Assembly: GCA_018881555.1 (NCBI GenBank)
Contig: JACAXG010000002.1
Coordinates: 23,325,183 to 23,389,182, forward strand
DNA from: Amblyornis subalaris
Lineage: Eukaryota; Chordata; Aves; Passeriformes; Ptilonorhynchidae
Length of the DNA stretch: 64,000 nt
Direction of reading: 5' to 3'
Part shown: positions 11,401 through 23,455 of the stretch, piece after piece
How positions within the stretch are numbered: position 1 is the stretch's first letter
Layout of the letters: every line of letters starts with the position of its first letter
The notes under the pieces: generated by a model
Databases searched by the model: none
Told to the model about the DNA's origin: nothing
The model's input: the letters and a program-made list of their open reading frames with translations, nothing else
Position numbers and translations under genes: made by a program

Positions 11401-14400
11401 AATTTACCCTGTTCTGTTCTTGTATGGATGGAAAAGATATATAGAGTGTTTCTAAATCAGAAAGAGAAAAAAAATTACTGTGAAGTCCAGTGCAGTTCAT
11501 TGTTACTTCTGAAGGTGATCAGTGAAGTGTAGAGTTTTGCTGTTTAGCTCCTACCTGCAGAAGCTCCTACCTCAGTAGGTCACAGAAACCTGATGATGTC
11601 TATTTTCTTGAGCTGACTTTGTCATTTGTTAGGAATAGTAAATGGGTCAAGTGTTAGGGACTTAAGAAAGAGTAATCTCGTTATTGGTGCTGCCCTCTTT
11701 GCTCTCTGTGCTTAGAAATCTCTTGCCATTGTACAATTCCTATCAGTTGGTGGGGCTTTTTTCCCCCTAAATGTGCATTACACAATATGTGACATTGTTA
11801 ATTAGTATAATATCTCTCATCTTCTGAAGACAGAAGGCCTGCATAATTGGGGGATTTTTTGACACACATGCCAGAATGCAAGTTTTTATTACTTAAGAAC
11901 CTCATGAAAATGCAGCTAATTGACAATTGACTGTTTCTTTCCATATTAATTATTAAACTTCAGGAAATTATGAATAAAAGCATGGACATTTGTTTCTCTC
12001 TAAGTAATAGATTGTGTGCACAGTGCCAAAAATCACAGTAAAATATTTCCCTATTAATGTCAAGAACTAGTCATGGGCATTCTGCCTTCAGCAAGCAATT
12101 ACGAGTTTTTTTCCAGAGGGGATATCTGCTAAAACTGCTTTGCAAAACAAGTTAATCAGAGTGGGTAGGAATTAATTTTTTACCTCACCTTCAGATGCCT
12201 AGGGACATTTTTCACCTAGTGTGAAAAAGGAAATGTGCAGAGGCTTCTCTACAAAAAGTTAATGTGAAAATTAAAAAAATGTTGTGTCCATTTGAAGGGT
12301 ATAAAGACATTTAAGAAGCTGCTTGCATGTGAGGGAAGGAATGACCTTCCAGAAAATTGTGTCTTGATATAAAACAAACAGACAAAAATACTAATTTTTT
12401 TTAAAAGACCTCAGCAGTAGAGAAGTTGTTTGAAAAGTGGGCAGGAGGAAGGTCAGAGCCAGTGTCTGTCTGGTGTCACCAGGAAAGAAGGGTATCAGCA
12501 GGTCATGTGTAAAATAAGAGATAAATAAAGCTACATAATATGCATTAGCTATGGGCCGTTGGGACTGAGTTTAGGAAATATTAGACTTCTATCATACCAC
12601 AGTGTTTGCTGTTTGGTGCATTCTCCTCTCCTCTCTTCTCTTGCTATGAGGTATTGGTAGGTCCGAGCTTACCACTTCCTAGTCATGGAGTTGTATGTAT
12701 GCACAGTAGTTTGGGAGGTGAATGGTAAACAGGGAAAGGATTTATTTATCTGATAAGGTGAGTGCATTTTTAGACATTCATGGAGAAAATTGTTATTTTC
12801 TCATGGCTGAACTGTATGTATAAAAGGAAGTGAAATCATAGGCAAAGAAAAGAATAACTTCATCTTCCAGAGAGGCACTAGAAGTGCTCTTAGTTTTGTG
12901 ATTAAATATCTGATGGAGAGATTAGCATTAAATCAGAATCTATTTCACATGACTGAGCATGGGGAGTAAAGCCACACCTGTGTTTCATAGATTTTAAGAC
13001 GTTGATTTGTCTCTGCCCTGCTAGGAAAGACAGAAAGAAAAAAAATAATGTTTGATTCTNCCCCGTCCAGTAATAACATAAAAATTGTAAGGTTTTAGAT
13101 TATCTCTTTACAATTGCAAGTGAACCTAAAAGGAATCCTGTTATTACAGGACTAAACTTCCAAGTGATACTGCCTGGCAGTTATTGCCCAGTCAGAGATA
13201 CAACAGTATGTGTGAGTCCAATCCAGATAAATAAGTAAACTTATGATCAATGTTTAATTGCAGTTAAAAACAAATGTTCATTAAAAAAAAAATCAGTTTT
13301 CTTCAGAAAAAAAAGAGTTTTGTTCAGCCAGCCTCTGCTCTTTACTGTCTGGATAGTGTATACACCTGCTTCTTCTTGATTACTCTTAACCCTCTGAAAG
13401 TACAATTTTCTTAGATGAGCAGACTCTAGAAAGCTGCTATTCAGTGCATGGTCTGAGGGTTGTAGCAAAACATGTCAAAGTAGCACTGTGCACTATGCAC
13501 TAAGTCAACTAACCATACCATCTACACAATCTACCCAAGAGACCACAGAGAAGGCCATGATCTGAGCTTTGGAAGTAATTGAAGGTAATAAGCAAGAATA
13601 TATTTGATGCAAGAATTCATTAGTGCCATCTAGGCAGCTGGTGGGTAGGACAGGTCCTGAAAATTTGGTCCTGCATCTCAGCAGTAGTTGAGTGCTTAAA
13701 GGGAGAAGAGGAATCACCTTGTGTCCGAGAGGCAGCCTTCCTAACCTCCTGGCTTACAGAATGGCTGTCACTGAATTTGTACCAAGAGTTACCCTATCTA
13801 CACCATAAAAATTCCAGCTCATTAGGGGTGGGTGGATCTGTGGAGTCCTGTTGACATACACTGCATGTCTTTTGTCAGGTTTTACATTAACTCTAGTCAG
13901 GTCCTTGGGTAGTAGTTGCACTCCTGAAATGTGTATTTCAGTTTAATTTCACCCAGAAGATATCTACTGCATGCAGTCAAAGAGATGTGACTGTGAGATG
14001 TGATTTGGCTCTGAGATGTGAGCCAAACTGTGTAAAGTGGGGATGGTTGGGACCGCCACTTTAAAAGCACACTCTTGATTCAAAAGAAACTGCTAATGCA
14101 CATGCACACAATAGAAATATAAAGTGCATGGGTCATGGTNTTGCTGTACTAAAAGCTTCTTCTGAACTTATCTTTCCTTTTCAATGTAGTCATACCAGAA
14201 AAGCTGGCCTCACAACTAACACCATCAGTCAGAAAACAAAAGTCCTTGCTCTTTTCTTTTGGGGAACATTTAAATGTCAGTTATCACAAAGGTGAGCTTT
14301 TCAACAGACAGTCGAGAAATCTTTTCCCTGAAGAACTGGCAATCAGGTTAAAACTTGATGACTGTAAAGAGAATCTCCAGTGTGCCTTTCTTGAGTTTTG

Positions 14401-17400
14401 TACGGTTTAAGGCCAGAAAGAGCCAGCTTTACTTCCTCTGTGACATGGGCCATAGATTTCACAGAGACTTTTTTTCACAAAACCCATTAAATACTGTTCA
14501 TGCTACAAATGTTCTTTTCTTATTTTCGGGGCTCCCAGTGAAAGGGAAATTACTCTCAAAGGGACTCTATGCCTGTCATTGATTACCCTTGTTACTAAAA
14601 GTACATCTTGTCTGCAGTGTCCAAAGTTTCTATTCACAACAAGAACATGGAGATCAGTAGAATTCAAGTACTCCTGAGGTAAATTTTCTGTGCAATAAGT
14701 GAAGAGGCTTTAATGAAAATTATTTTGCCCATGCTTTCATATTCATTGCACATACTAGTATGGATACAAGCAACTGTTGGTTTTAATAAATACTACGTTG
14801 AGTTTCCTTGAACTTTGAAATGAGATTCCAGGACAGAAGAACATTAACTCACACTATGGATTTTTCTCAAATATACATGTAGGACAGGTAGCGGGAAAGT
14901 CACTTCAGGGAGTCTCTCTCCACCTGATGGATGGTGGAGATTCCAAGCTGTTGATGTTGAATACACTGCAAAAGAGTTCAGAAGCAGAAATAACTGGAAA
15001 ATTTCTGTTCTTTCATGGTGAAGGTCTAATGGCAATGTTAAGGTAGCTGCAGTTCAAGAGTCTGATTCACCATTCTATGGGTTGCAGGAGGACCTTTCTG
15101 AGTAGTTTCAAAAGGCACTGGAGTGGGTCCTGGAAAAACAGCCTTGCAGGGAAGTGTAGGGACACCATATGACTATTGTATCTGCCAGCAATTGCTGCAA
15201 AACAAAATTAAATATACATACCCTGCTGACAGAGGCAGAACATGGTCAGTACTTCTCCTGAAATATCCATTTCAGGAAACCTACAGAGCCTTCAGAGAGT
15301 GGTTTGATATCAAATAACATTGAATTCACCCTTTCAGCTATAGATCACATTGACTGTTCCTAGATAAGCATGAATAAGTTTCCTGAGCAAAGGAGCCTGT
15401 TTGATTACTGTCCAGAGATTCCAAGGATATGAATTTCTTTTTTGACCTACAACTCTTCCATGTCTAAACACCTTGTGCAGTCAGGTTGATCTGAATGCTG
15501 AAATTCCAGCAGTCTGGATACACAAATGGCCACATTATTAAAAGTGTTTGACTTGAATCTATGTTTTAGGAAAATCTCCACAATATCTAATTGCTGGTTT
15601 TATGTGTCTTCTCTCTCATCTTCTAGTTGCAAATGCTTTGTTCAGACGTGTTTTGCATGTTTTTTTTCACGCTTGCAGTATCTCATATTTATGTAAATAT
15701 ATGTCCGCACAAACAATTTAGTCAGATATATATCATAAATATTTGCTTTTAGTTAGACTTCCTAAAATATTTTGGTACAATATATTCTGCATTGGTAGCT
15801 GGACATAGGAAAAGGCTTACTTGTAATGTTGTTTGGTTGTCACTCAAGTAACCATCCTTTCAGCTTGAACCTATTGACACTCTGCTTTCTCACACCACCA
15901 TCATTGGAAACGGAAGAAGTTTTTGCCTCAAATTTATTAGTATGGGTCTAAACTGGACATCTCTAGATCTGTAAAGTTTCACCCTGAAAAGAGACAGATT
16001 GCGGTCCTGCTAAGTGATTTTCATAGCAGGCATGCCATAAAAGTAGAAATTAATAAAGCAGAATGTACTATGAATTTGGTGATTTGCTTTTGCTATATTT
16101 TAAATTTTTTTTTCCCATTGGATTATTTTTTCCTTTCTTTTGACTGCTGTCTTTATGGTTGTGGATTTATCAGATAGATAGATTTTATGTAACTGACAGG
16201 AATGGCAATTATATAGGCATTTGCACTGGAGACTTCCCCTGTGGACCTGCTTTTATAGCAGCAGCTGATCTGAGCAGATGGAAATTAGAAGCCAGAGGGN
16301 TACGCTAAAAATCACACCATGAGAAAACCCTGAAAAAGATGTAACCTGTCTGTTGGACTGTAAAATTGACCGAGGATGGCATGTGGCACTCTGTCCTCAG
16401 CTGCCTAATTCATCCAGTCTGATTGACAATGCCATTAGATTGAGTAGATGTCCTTCATAACTGTGTAATATTATCAAAATTTGGGAGATGGGAGGTAGAC
16501 TAGAAGAAGGAGACATTCTGGCAAAAGCAAACTCTTCTGTACTTCTCTTGGTTCCAAGGTGCTGAGACCATATGGCAGCATATCCCTGTATTTCTGTCAC
16601 TCAAAGAGTGTTTGTATGTGGTTGCACTACTTTTGGGTGCGTGCAGATATCATTATATGTCCTAAAAGTCAAAGAGACAACTTTTTTAGTTAATGCTTTT
16701 TTAATATTGTATCTGATGTGGTTATTGTTGTCCTTCAGTCCTGTGTATAAATAGGAGAAAATCTGACTGGTGCTTATACAGAGAGTGTGCTGTCTCTGCT
16801 AAATCATTCAAAACATTGGAGAATTCACAAAGTACTGTAAGTTCCATTTGTATTGTACATGGAGCTTGTATTATGCAAATGAAGCTGTAGTTTTCAGATA
16901 CGCTAATCACAAAGTTTATCCAGATGTGCTCAGTGTAAAAAAAAAAAAAAGTTAATATTTTTCTTTGATGAACACTGCAAGATGCTCTTCAAAAGTAATT
17001 TGTAAGTGAAAGAGAAAGAAACTGGTGCTCACATAAGCAGGAGCAGCATGGAGTTTTGTCTCTTTCTTGTTGTGAAAGATGAGAATAATCAGTCATTGTC
17101 ACTGATGGTTCAGCTTTGTAGCTGCTTGTAGGAGCTGGGAAGAAGTACCAAGTCAGTATGCAATATCTGCATACTGAAAAGTGCACTATACACTTACTCA
17201 TACATTTATATCTCTTAGAACTTTTTGAAACCTTTAGAAAAGTGTGAGATTAAATAACCCAATGTCAAAACCAGATTTGAAAAAGAAAAAAAAAAAGTAT
17301 CTTGCACTTCTATTGTGCTTTTATCTGATAAGAATAATTTGATTTGCCAGCAATGTCTGAAAAAGCAGGTGAGTTCTGGCATGCAGTCCATAAATTATAT

Positions 17401-17402
17401 TA
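11401..17402. other. long unremarkable non-coding stretch
   Basis: Six kilobases of AT-rich sequence with no repeat family I can name and no convincing exon. A small local repetition of GAGATGTGA occurs three times at about 13982-14025. A (A)14 run lies near 16937. ORFs here are short and of low-complexity or hydrophobic composition. Confidence 0.5.
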
Positions 17403-17662
17403 TCATAGAATCATAGAATGGTTTGGGATGGAAGGGATCTAGAAGATCATCTAATTCCAACCCCTCTGCCATGGACAAGGACACCTTTCACTACAGGGCA
17501 TCCATAATTTTTCTGGGCAACCTGTTCCAGTGCCTCACCACCTTCACAGTACAGAATCTTCTCCTAATATGTCATCTATACCTACTCTCTTTCAATTTGA
17601 ACCCATTCCCCTTTATCCTGTCACTGCATGCTCTTGTAAATAGTCTTGCCTCATCTTTCCTA
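17403..17662 (-). mobile_element. CR1 LINE fragment, 3' end
   Basis: The plus strand begins TCATAGAATCATAGAATGG, the reversed CR1 terminal repeat, followed by TGGAAGGGATCTAGAAGATC, CAACCTGTTCCAGTGCCTCA and TCACTGCATGCTCTTGTAAA. The element is 5'-truncated at about 17662. Confidence 0.93.
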
Positions 17663-19439
17663 TTCTTTTCCTGTTCCTTTTCCATATTGTTTATGATTTA
17701 GCTATTTTTGTATTTCCTTTTTCCTTTCAGTTTACTTTATTTCAGATTTCAGATACCAGAGAAATTATGTCACCAATGATATGATGTGATCTCCCTCCTT
17801 TAAATCTGTGTGAACAAGGATCATTCATAATTAATATGAGACAATTTATAAGTAAATTATTTTTAGGACTTTTCTACTACTATGATCTGTCACATTTCCA
17901 CATCTAAGTTCAGGTTTTTCATTCACATCTGACAAAGTCTCTGGCTCAAATGTTTATTTACTACCCATATTTCTTGACTGCTGGAGTAAAAATACTGTAG
18001 TCACATTTACTTTTGAGATTTTTCTTTTTATACTAGAGATTGTGGTGTTTATTTAGGTTTATAATATGACAAGTGCCCATCTAAACGAGCAAGATGCTTC
18101 TAATGAATACTTAAATGAAATCAATATATGTAGAAAAAGAAACCGCAAAACCACATCACTTCAGGTCCGTTTGCTTCAAAAGGCATTTTGATTTTAACTC
18201 ACATAATGTCTCCCACAAGGCTGAGAAAGAAGTGGTGACTCAGAGCATGTCAATGAGATATCTAAAACTTTAATTTACACTTCACCTACTTGAATATTAC
18301 TATTAACAGTTATGTCATTGTTACTTAATGGTTACCTTTTGCTAATGGATTTAGTTAGCTTTGTAAATCAGATTTTAATATCTATACACATCTGTTCAAA
18401 ACAGTTTTCTTTTTCAATCCTGACAGTGATGCTCATGCTGTGTCAGAGAGGTTGGAGTGAACATGTGGAAGCATGGTCAGGATGTTTTAGTTCAGTAATT
18501 GTATATATCATGAGCAGTGAAGACACACGACAGCTACTTTTGTGATGAAGACCGTACAGAGCTGTGGGGGATGCCTGCAAGGACTTACCTGCACAGAAAC
18601 CTGTATTGGAGAAAGAAACCTTCAACTGGTATAGGAATTGGTACTAACCAAAATTCCATGATCTGAAATTATATGCTTAATTTCAGTCTGAGCAGAGCTG
18701 TAACCTCAGTGCTATTAGTATTCCCTGTGCCTATGTAATGGAGAAATTAATTACTTTTTTTTATTCTTAAATCAAAATAATCTCGGCTCATAAAGTGTCA
18801 GAGCTGTATAATTGTCTCTATGTGAGCTTTCCCAATGCTGAAAATGTTTCAGGTGGCTGCTGAATTCTAGTGAGATGTTCTGGTTTTCTGGAAATTAGTG
18901 TTCTTCATTCAGATTGTCTCATAATTTTTTCAAATAAAATATTTTCGAATAAAAATTAAAGTCTTCCAAATAGGTAAAGATATTGAAACATTTAAGACAA
19001 AAAATGAATTATGTTCAGGTGTGAAAATTTTCTCTTTTTCCTTTTTTTTTTTTTTTTTAAGGAATGTTATTAATGCGAGATATTAGCCTTTGTCATAAAG
19101 GGTCATGAAAAATCCTCCAGGAAAGTACCAATAGGTTTTGCAGTTTTCAAGGGGAGACATCGTTGACTTGAACAGGCGGGAAGTTGAACTTGGTGTAAGA
19201 CTACTTTCTGCTCTGGAAACTTTTTATTGTTCTGCCACTTGCACTGCCAGGCAATTGCTCTTTTACTCCACTGATGGCAATCATGGCTAGTAAAAGATTA
19301 AAAGGCTGCCTAATCTTCACACTCCTGTTGGTTGCAATCAACAGAAAAAGTCCTGAGAGGTGATGCACGATATGTGAGCTGAATAGGCAATAGTGTGCAC
19401 TTTTCCGTGCTAATGGTGGCAAGCAGAGGAAAAAGGCAC
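17663..19439. other. unassigned non-coding stretch
   Basis: AT-rich. A poly-T run of about 18 bases lies near 19041-19058. No repeat or exon is recognised. Confidence 0.5.
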
Positions 19440-19930
19440 TCCACTTTGAGTGATATTAAGCCATGAGCGGCTGAAGAGTGCAGCTGTTTTGGGGTGCTGC
19501 TCGCTGTGGCTGCTGGTGGAAGTGCTGAGGGTTCCCAGGCAGAAGCTGTGTTTGCCTTCAGGCAGCTGCGAATTTGCCAGAGGCTGTGGAGGGGCAGCCG
19601 GGAGCACGGGGAGGGCAGGGGCAGCGGCAGCAGTGGCACAGGGCGGGTTTCTGCCCGACCTGATTTGAAATCACACTGGGCTCAGGGGGTTTATTGCACC
19701 CTTTGCATTTGACTGAACGTGCTGTTGTCCTCCCACCGTGCTCCTGAGCCCTGTGCTATGGTGCTCCGCCTGCAGAGCTGGCACATCTCCCTGTGTCAGT
19801 CCTCACGTGTGCGCTTCTGTGGTGACTGTGGAGCACTAACAGCTTTCCTACCTTGCTGCCAGCTGTGGCTATGTCCTCTGGCAGGGCTATCACAGCCCTG
19901 GGCAGATGCCTAGCTGTTTTTATTGCTGAA
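19440..19930. other. GC-rich island in AT-rich surroundings
   Basis: Base composition shifts sharply to GC-rich, with runs such as GGGGCAGCCGGGAGCACGGG and CAGCGGCAGCAGTGGCACAG and more CpG than the flanks. Frames are open on both strands through parts of it (plus 19450-19668 and 19853-20200; minus 19310-19639), as high GC alone would allow. It may be a promoter-type island, a noncoding RNA start or an old GC-rich insertion. No repeat family is recognised. Confidence 0.45.
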
Positions 19931-22290
19931 AGGGACAATGGAGTATCTGGAGTACGAGCACAAGAAGGTTTTGTATCAGTGCAGTCAAGGCTCTGGACTA
20001 ATTCTGCAGGAGCTTACAAAAAGCAAATGTTTCCATCTGATTTAGTACCATCNAATGGTAGTAAACCATTTACTTGCAACCCCTGGCTCTATAAGCTTTT
20101 ATCAACCCTGAAGCCATGCAGACCTTGCAATGTATTTGTCTACTTAGCAGCAGCAGTTAATATAGGTGTTTGCTTCCAGCATGGAAGCAAAGGTTGTTGA
20201 TGATCTTTCTGTGACATTCTCATATTAATCCCTGCAGGACACATGGTGAAAGTTAGCTTTAAAACAACAGTATAATTCAAAGTATATTTCCAGGTCAGAA
20301 GAAGTGCCAGTGCTGCTCAGCAAATGGTAGGGTGTATGCAGCAGAATACCTGCTGTACAGGGCAGTGGAAAGCAGAAGGCTAAAATTAAATTAGCAAATG
20401 CCCATTACCCATTAAACTTGCCTTGTTAGACAGAGTTTTGACTATTTCATTGTATTTCATGAGAGTGTTTTATCTTGAGTTCTTTATTGTGCAGAGTGCC
20501 TTTTGGAGTAAACGAGTTCAGGCACTCTCTGTCTACCTGCCCCATGAGAAACAGTATTTACTGATGTACAGGACCTTGTCAGAATTTATGGTGCTGGTAC
20601 AGGCAGCTGGGCTGTAACTATAATTTTCTCCAGAGAAGGCAGAGGAGTTCAAGTGTTTGGGGTGACAGATAAGGCCATGGTGACTTTTCCTTCAGGAATA
20701 AGGAACGGCAGCAGTCTCTCCTTTACTCATTGCAAACACGCTGGGTTTAGGTTAAAGATGATGTCATTTAGAGCTTCATATTGGCAGTGTTTTCTTCCCT
20801 GAATTATTGCTATACTTACGTGACTGTATCTTAACCCATTGCTAACATGTGCATCTTATTCTTCTCTTGGACAGCTGCCACTGTTAAGAAGAGAAACAAA
20901 GGTTTTCTCCTGAGGATTAGAGTTTGCTGGAAGCCCTACAACAATTTCTTTTTCTATGAAATATGTTGGATGTCAGAAAGCAATATGTTCTGTAGCAATA
21001 TCCTTTTTTGTACCTAAGAGNTTCCTTCCTGGTTCCTGGATCTAAGAAAACATGGAAAGATCTGTTCTTGAATCCGTTTTCTATTTATGTGGTATAGAGT
21101 TTCAAAGTCCTAAGAGCCCTCTTCTGCCCTCTGTTTTGCTATAAAGGACTCTTAGATCTTTAAAAGATGGGGTAGCCAACTAATTAGCTCATTATATAAA
21201 AAATTTAAAAAAAAGAAAAGTCATAGTTCTTCAAAATGATAATAAAGTTTCTCAGTTGTATTACTGCAGGAATAATCATTTGGACCAAAAATATAGATTT
21301 AGTAACCAAAACAGAACTCTGTGTGTGATGAACATGCCAAGTTTATTACCAGTTGTACCAAGGTTGCTGTTTTCTATACTTTCCCAAAGAACACTTCTCT
21401 ATCGAGCCCTTCTTTCAGGACCCAGGTTTTGAGACTGAGTTAAGACCTGGGTTCACCATTGCTCTGCTTTTGATGTAATATGGAAGGCATATAACCTGTT
21501 CCCTCCTGTTTTATAACAATTTATTTTCCTAGATGCTGCGGTGAACTGGAATGTTTCTGGCAGCACCAGTGAAGAAATGGAAGCACATGGTGGAGTCTTG
21601 CCAGATCCAAAACTCTCTGTGATAGTATCATGTTGTCTTCATTCCACGTGCAGCCTATTTCCAGTCTTAAACACATTAGTTATCCTATCCCATTCCAATC
21701 CAGCGGAGCAGTTAAGCATATGCTTAAGTCAAATTGCTGCCAGTCTAATTTAAGTAGCACTTAAACCAAGCACATTCTTGAATGCTTATATGGCTGTGGA
21801 GGGATTGAAACATGTGCTTAATGTTCAATGCATACTAGTATGTTTTGCTGGATGGGAACTCTAAAAATAGAAGGGGACTAAAGCTATTTTAATGCATTAT
21901 ACTGATGCTTATTCCTTCAGATATACTGATGGCTGTTAGAATGGGAGTAATTTAGTTCAGACTGAGTTTAATAGGATTGCATAAACATATAAAGGAAAGA
22001 AATTCCATTGCTGTGATGAATTTTGGAGAGTGTGGTAAACCACAGCCGTTGAAAGAATAGAATAAAACAATTCATTTCAAAACAGTATGATTTTTAACAC
22101 AATTTTCTCTTGGACAATCAGCAAGGTCTGAAGAATATCATACAAAGGGATAACACAAGAAATTCACTTGTACCTTCAGCAGTAGATGAAGACTGGTTTT
22201 CATCAAGAAAGTATGAAATAAAGAAACTTCAATCCTGTTTTGAGTGGAAAACTTAAATGATACCTGAATTACTCATTTCCATATATGTTT
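19931..22290. other. unassigned non-coding stretch
   Basis: Returns to AT-rich sequence. The tail of the plus-strand ORF 19853-20200 runs into it; beyond that nothing is recognisable. Confidence 0.45.
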
Positions 22291-22545
22291 TCATAACACA
22301 GGGCCATAGAGTGGTTTGGGTTTGAAGGGACCATATAGATAATCTAATTCTAACTCCCTGGCTGTGAGCAGGGACACCTATCACTAGAACAAGTTCCTCA
22401 GAACCCCATCTAACTTGACCTTGAACACTTCCAGGGATGGAGTATCCGAAACTTTTCTGGGCAACCTGTTCCAGTGCTCCACCGCCCTCAAAGTAAGGAA
22501 TTTCTTCCTAACACCTAATCTAAACCTACTCTTTCAGAGCTGTGC
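22291..22545 (-). mobile_element. CR1 LINE fragment, 3' end
   Basis: Reversed CR1 3' end: ATAGAGTGGTTTGGGTTTGA, TTGAACACTTCCAGGGATGG, GGGCAACCTGTTCCAGTGCT and CACCTAATCTAAACCTACT. The terminal repeat has diverged, suggesting an older insertion than 17403-17662. Confidence 0.9.
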
Positions 22546-22951
22546 ACACACACAAAAAAATGCATACAAAAATATATTATTCACCTTGGACCTTCTGATA
22601 ATAACTTCTCAAAATGTATTCAAGCATGATTACCTAAAAAGTTACATTTCAAATGTAACTTAACTTTTTTTATCTTTTTTCAAAAGCTCTATCTTCTGCT
22701 ATTGTGGTCCTCCTGGAGTTTCTTGTTTTTCCTTAAGGCTTTATCTCAGGATTATAGTTAAGCTTAGTAAATAGGATAAACAAAAATAATTCCCAAAACT
22801 TGACTTTACAAAAACGTATTTCTTGTAAAGGCTAAAAAGACTACTGAATAATCTCAGCTGCAGAGGAGAAGTGGGAGTCTGACAGATTTAGACTACCTGA
22901 GTGGGAGCAGTTGCCATGTTGAGTGCTAGAGACCTCATCCAGAGGAAAAAA
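22546..22951. other. unassigned spacer
   Basis: About 400 bases of AT-rich DNA between two CR1 pieces of opposite orientation. Nothing is recognised. Confidence 0.45.
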
Positions 22952-23140
22952 ATCCTTGGCTAAGAGAAATGTCGTGAATTTCAGCAAGGAGAAGTGCAAA
23001 GTAAGAGATGCATTGCCATTTACCAGTGCTGCTCAGGAACCAATTGAAGAGCACTCTTGTGCAAAGAACCTGGATGGACAATGGGTGCCAAATTAAAAAT
23101 GAAGCAGCAGGGAGCATTTTTGTGACTAAACCAAGCCTCA
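22952..23140 (+). mobile_element. diverged CR1 ORF2 remnant, post-RT segment
   Basis: The plus-strand translation around 22955-23000 gives a peptide like LAKRNVVNFSKEKCKV, which matches the CR1 ORF2 region just after the reverse-transcriptase core (the 'WAE..G..FN..KC.V' phrase). The following 140 bases fit only loosely. It is too decayed to encode anything. Confidence 0.55.
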
Positions 23141-23379
23141 TGTCATTCATTATCTGGTAAGAAACCCAACTTAGATGTGCAGTCATTTGTAGGCATTTTT
23201 TCCTTAAGAACCTGACTGAGTTCTACACAACATTAGGTGTGTGAAATTAGCACTATCATTCAGGATCATAAGGCATATTAACTAGGAGTTAGTAGAGCAG
23301 GCTGATATGTCACAAAAACTTATACAGCATTTTCATGCAAGGGAGCTTGATTTGGTTACTATGCGTAGTAGCAGATCTG

Positions 23380-23455
23380 ATGCTACTCAACATGTTCATC
23401 AATGGTCTAGAAGAAAGATGAAACCAAAATGAATTTACAAGATGACACTAACATT
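23380..23455 (+). mobile_element. diverged CR1 reverse-transcriptase remnant
   Basis: CTCAACATGTTCATCAATGG followed by AAGATGACACTAAC resembles the CR1 RT segment with the 'F.NDL' and 'ADDT' phrases. It lies to the right of a piece that should follow it in an intact CR1, so the two are not one collinear copy. Confidence 0.45.

Noticed and set aside
11231..11532. ORFs with long Asn or Cys runs
   Set aside because: They translate the GTT microsatellite; the flanking residues show no coding signal.
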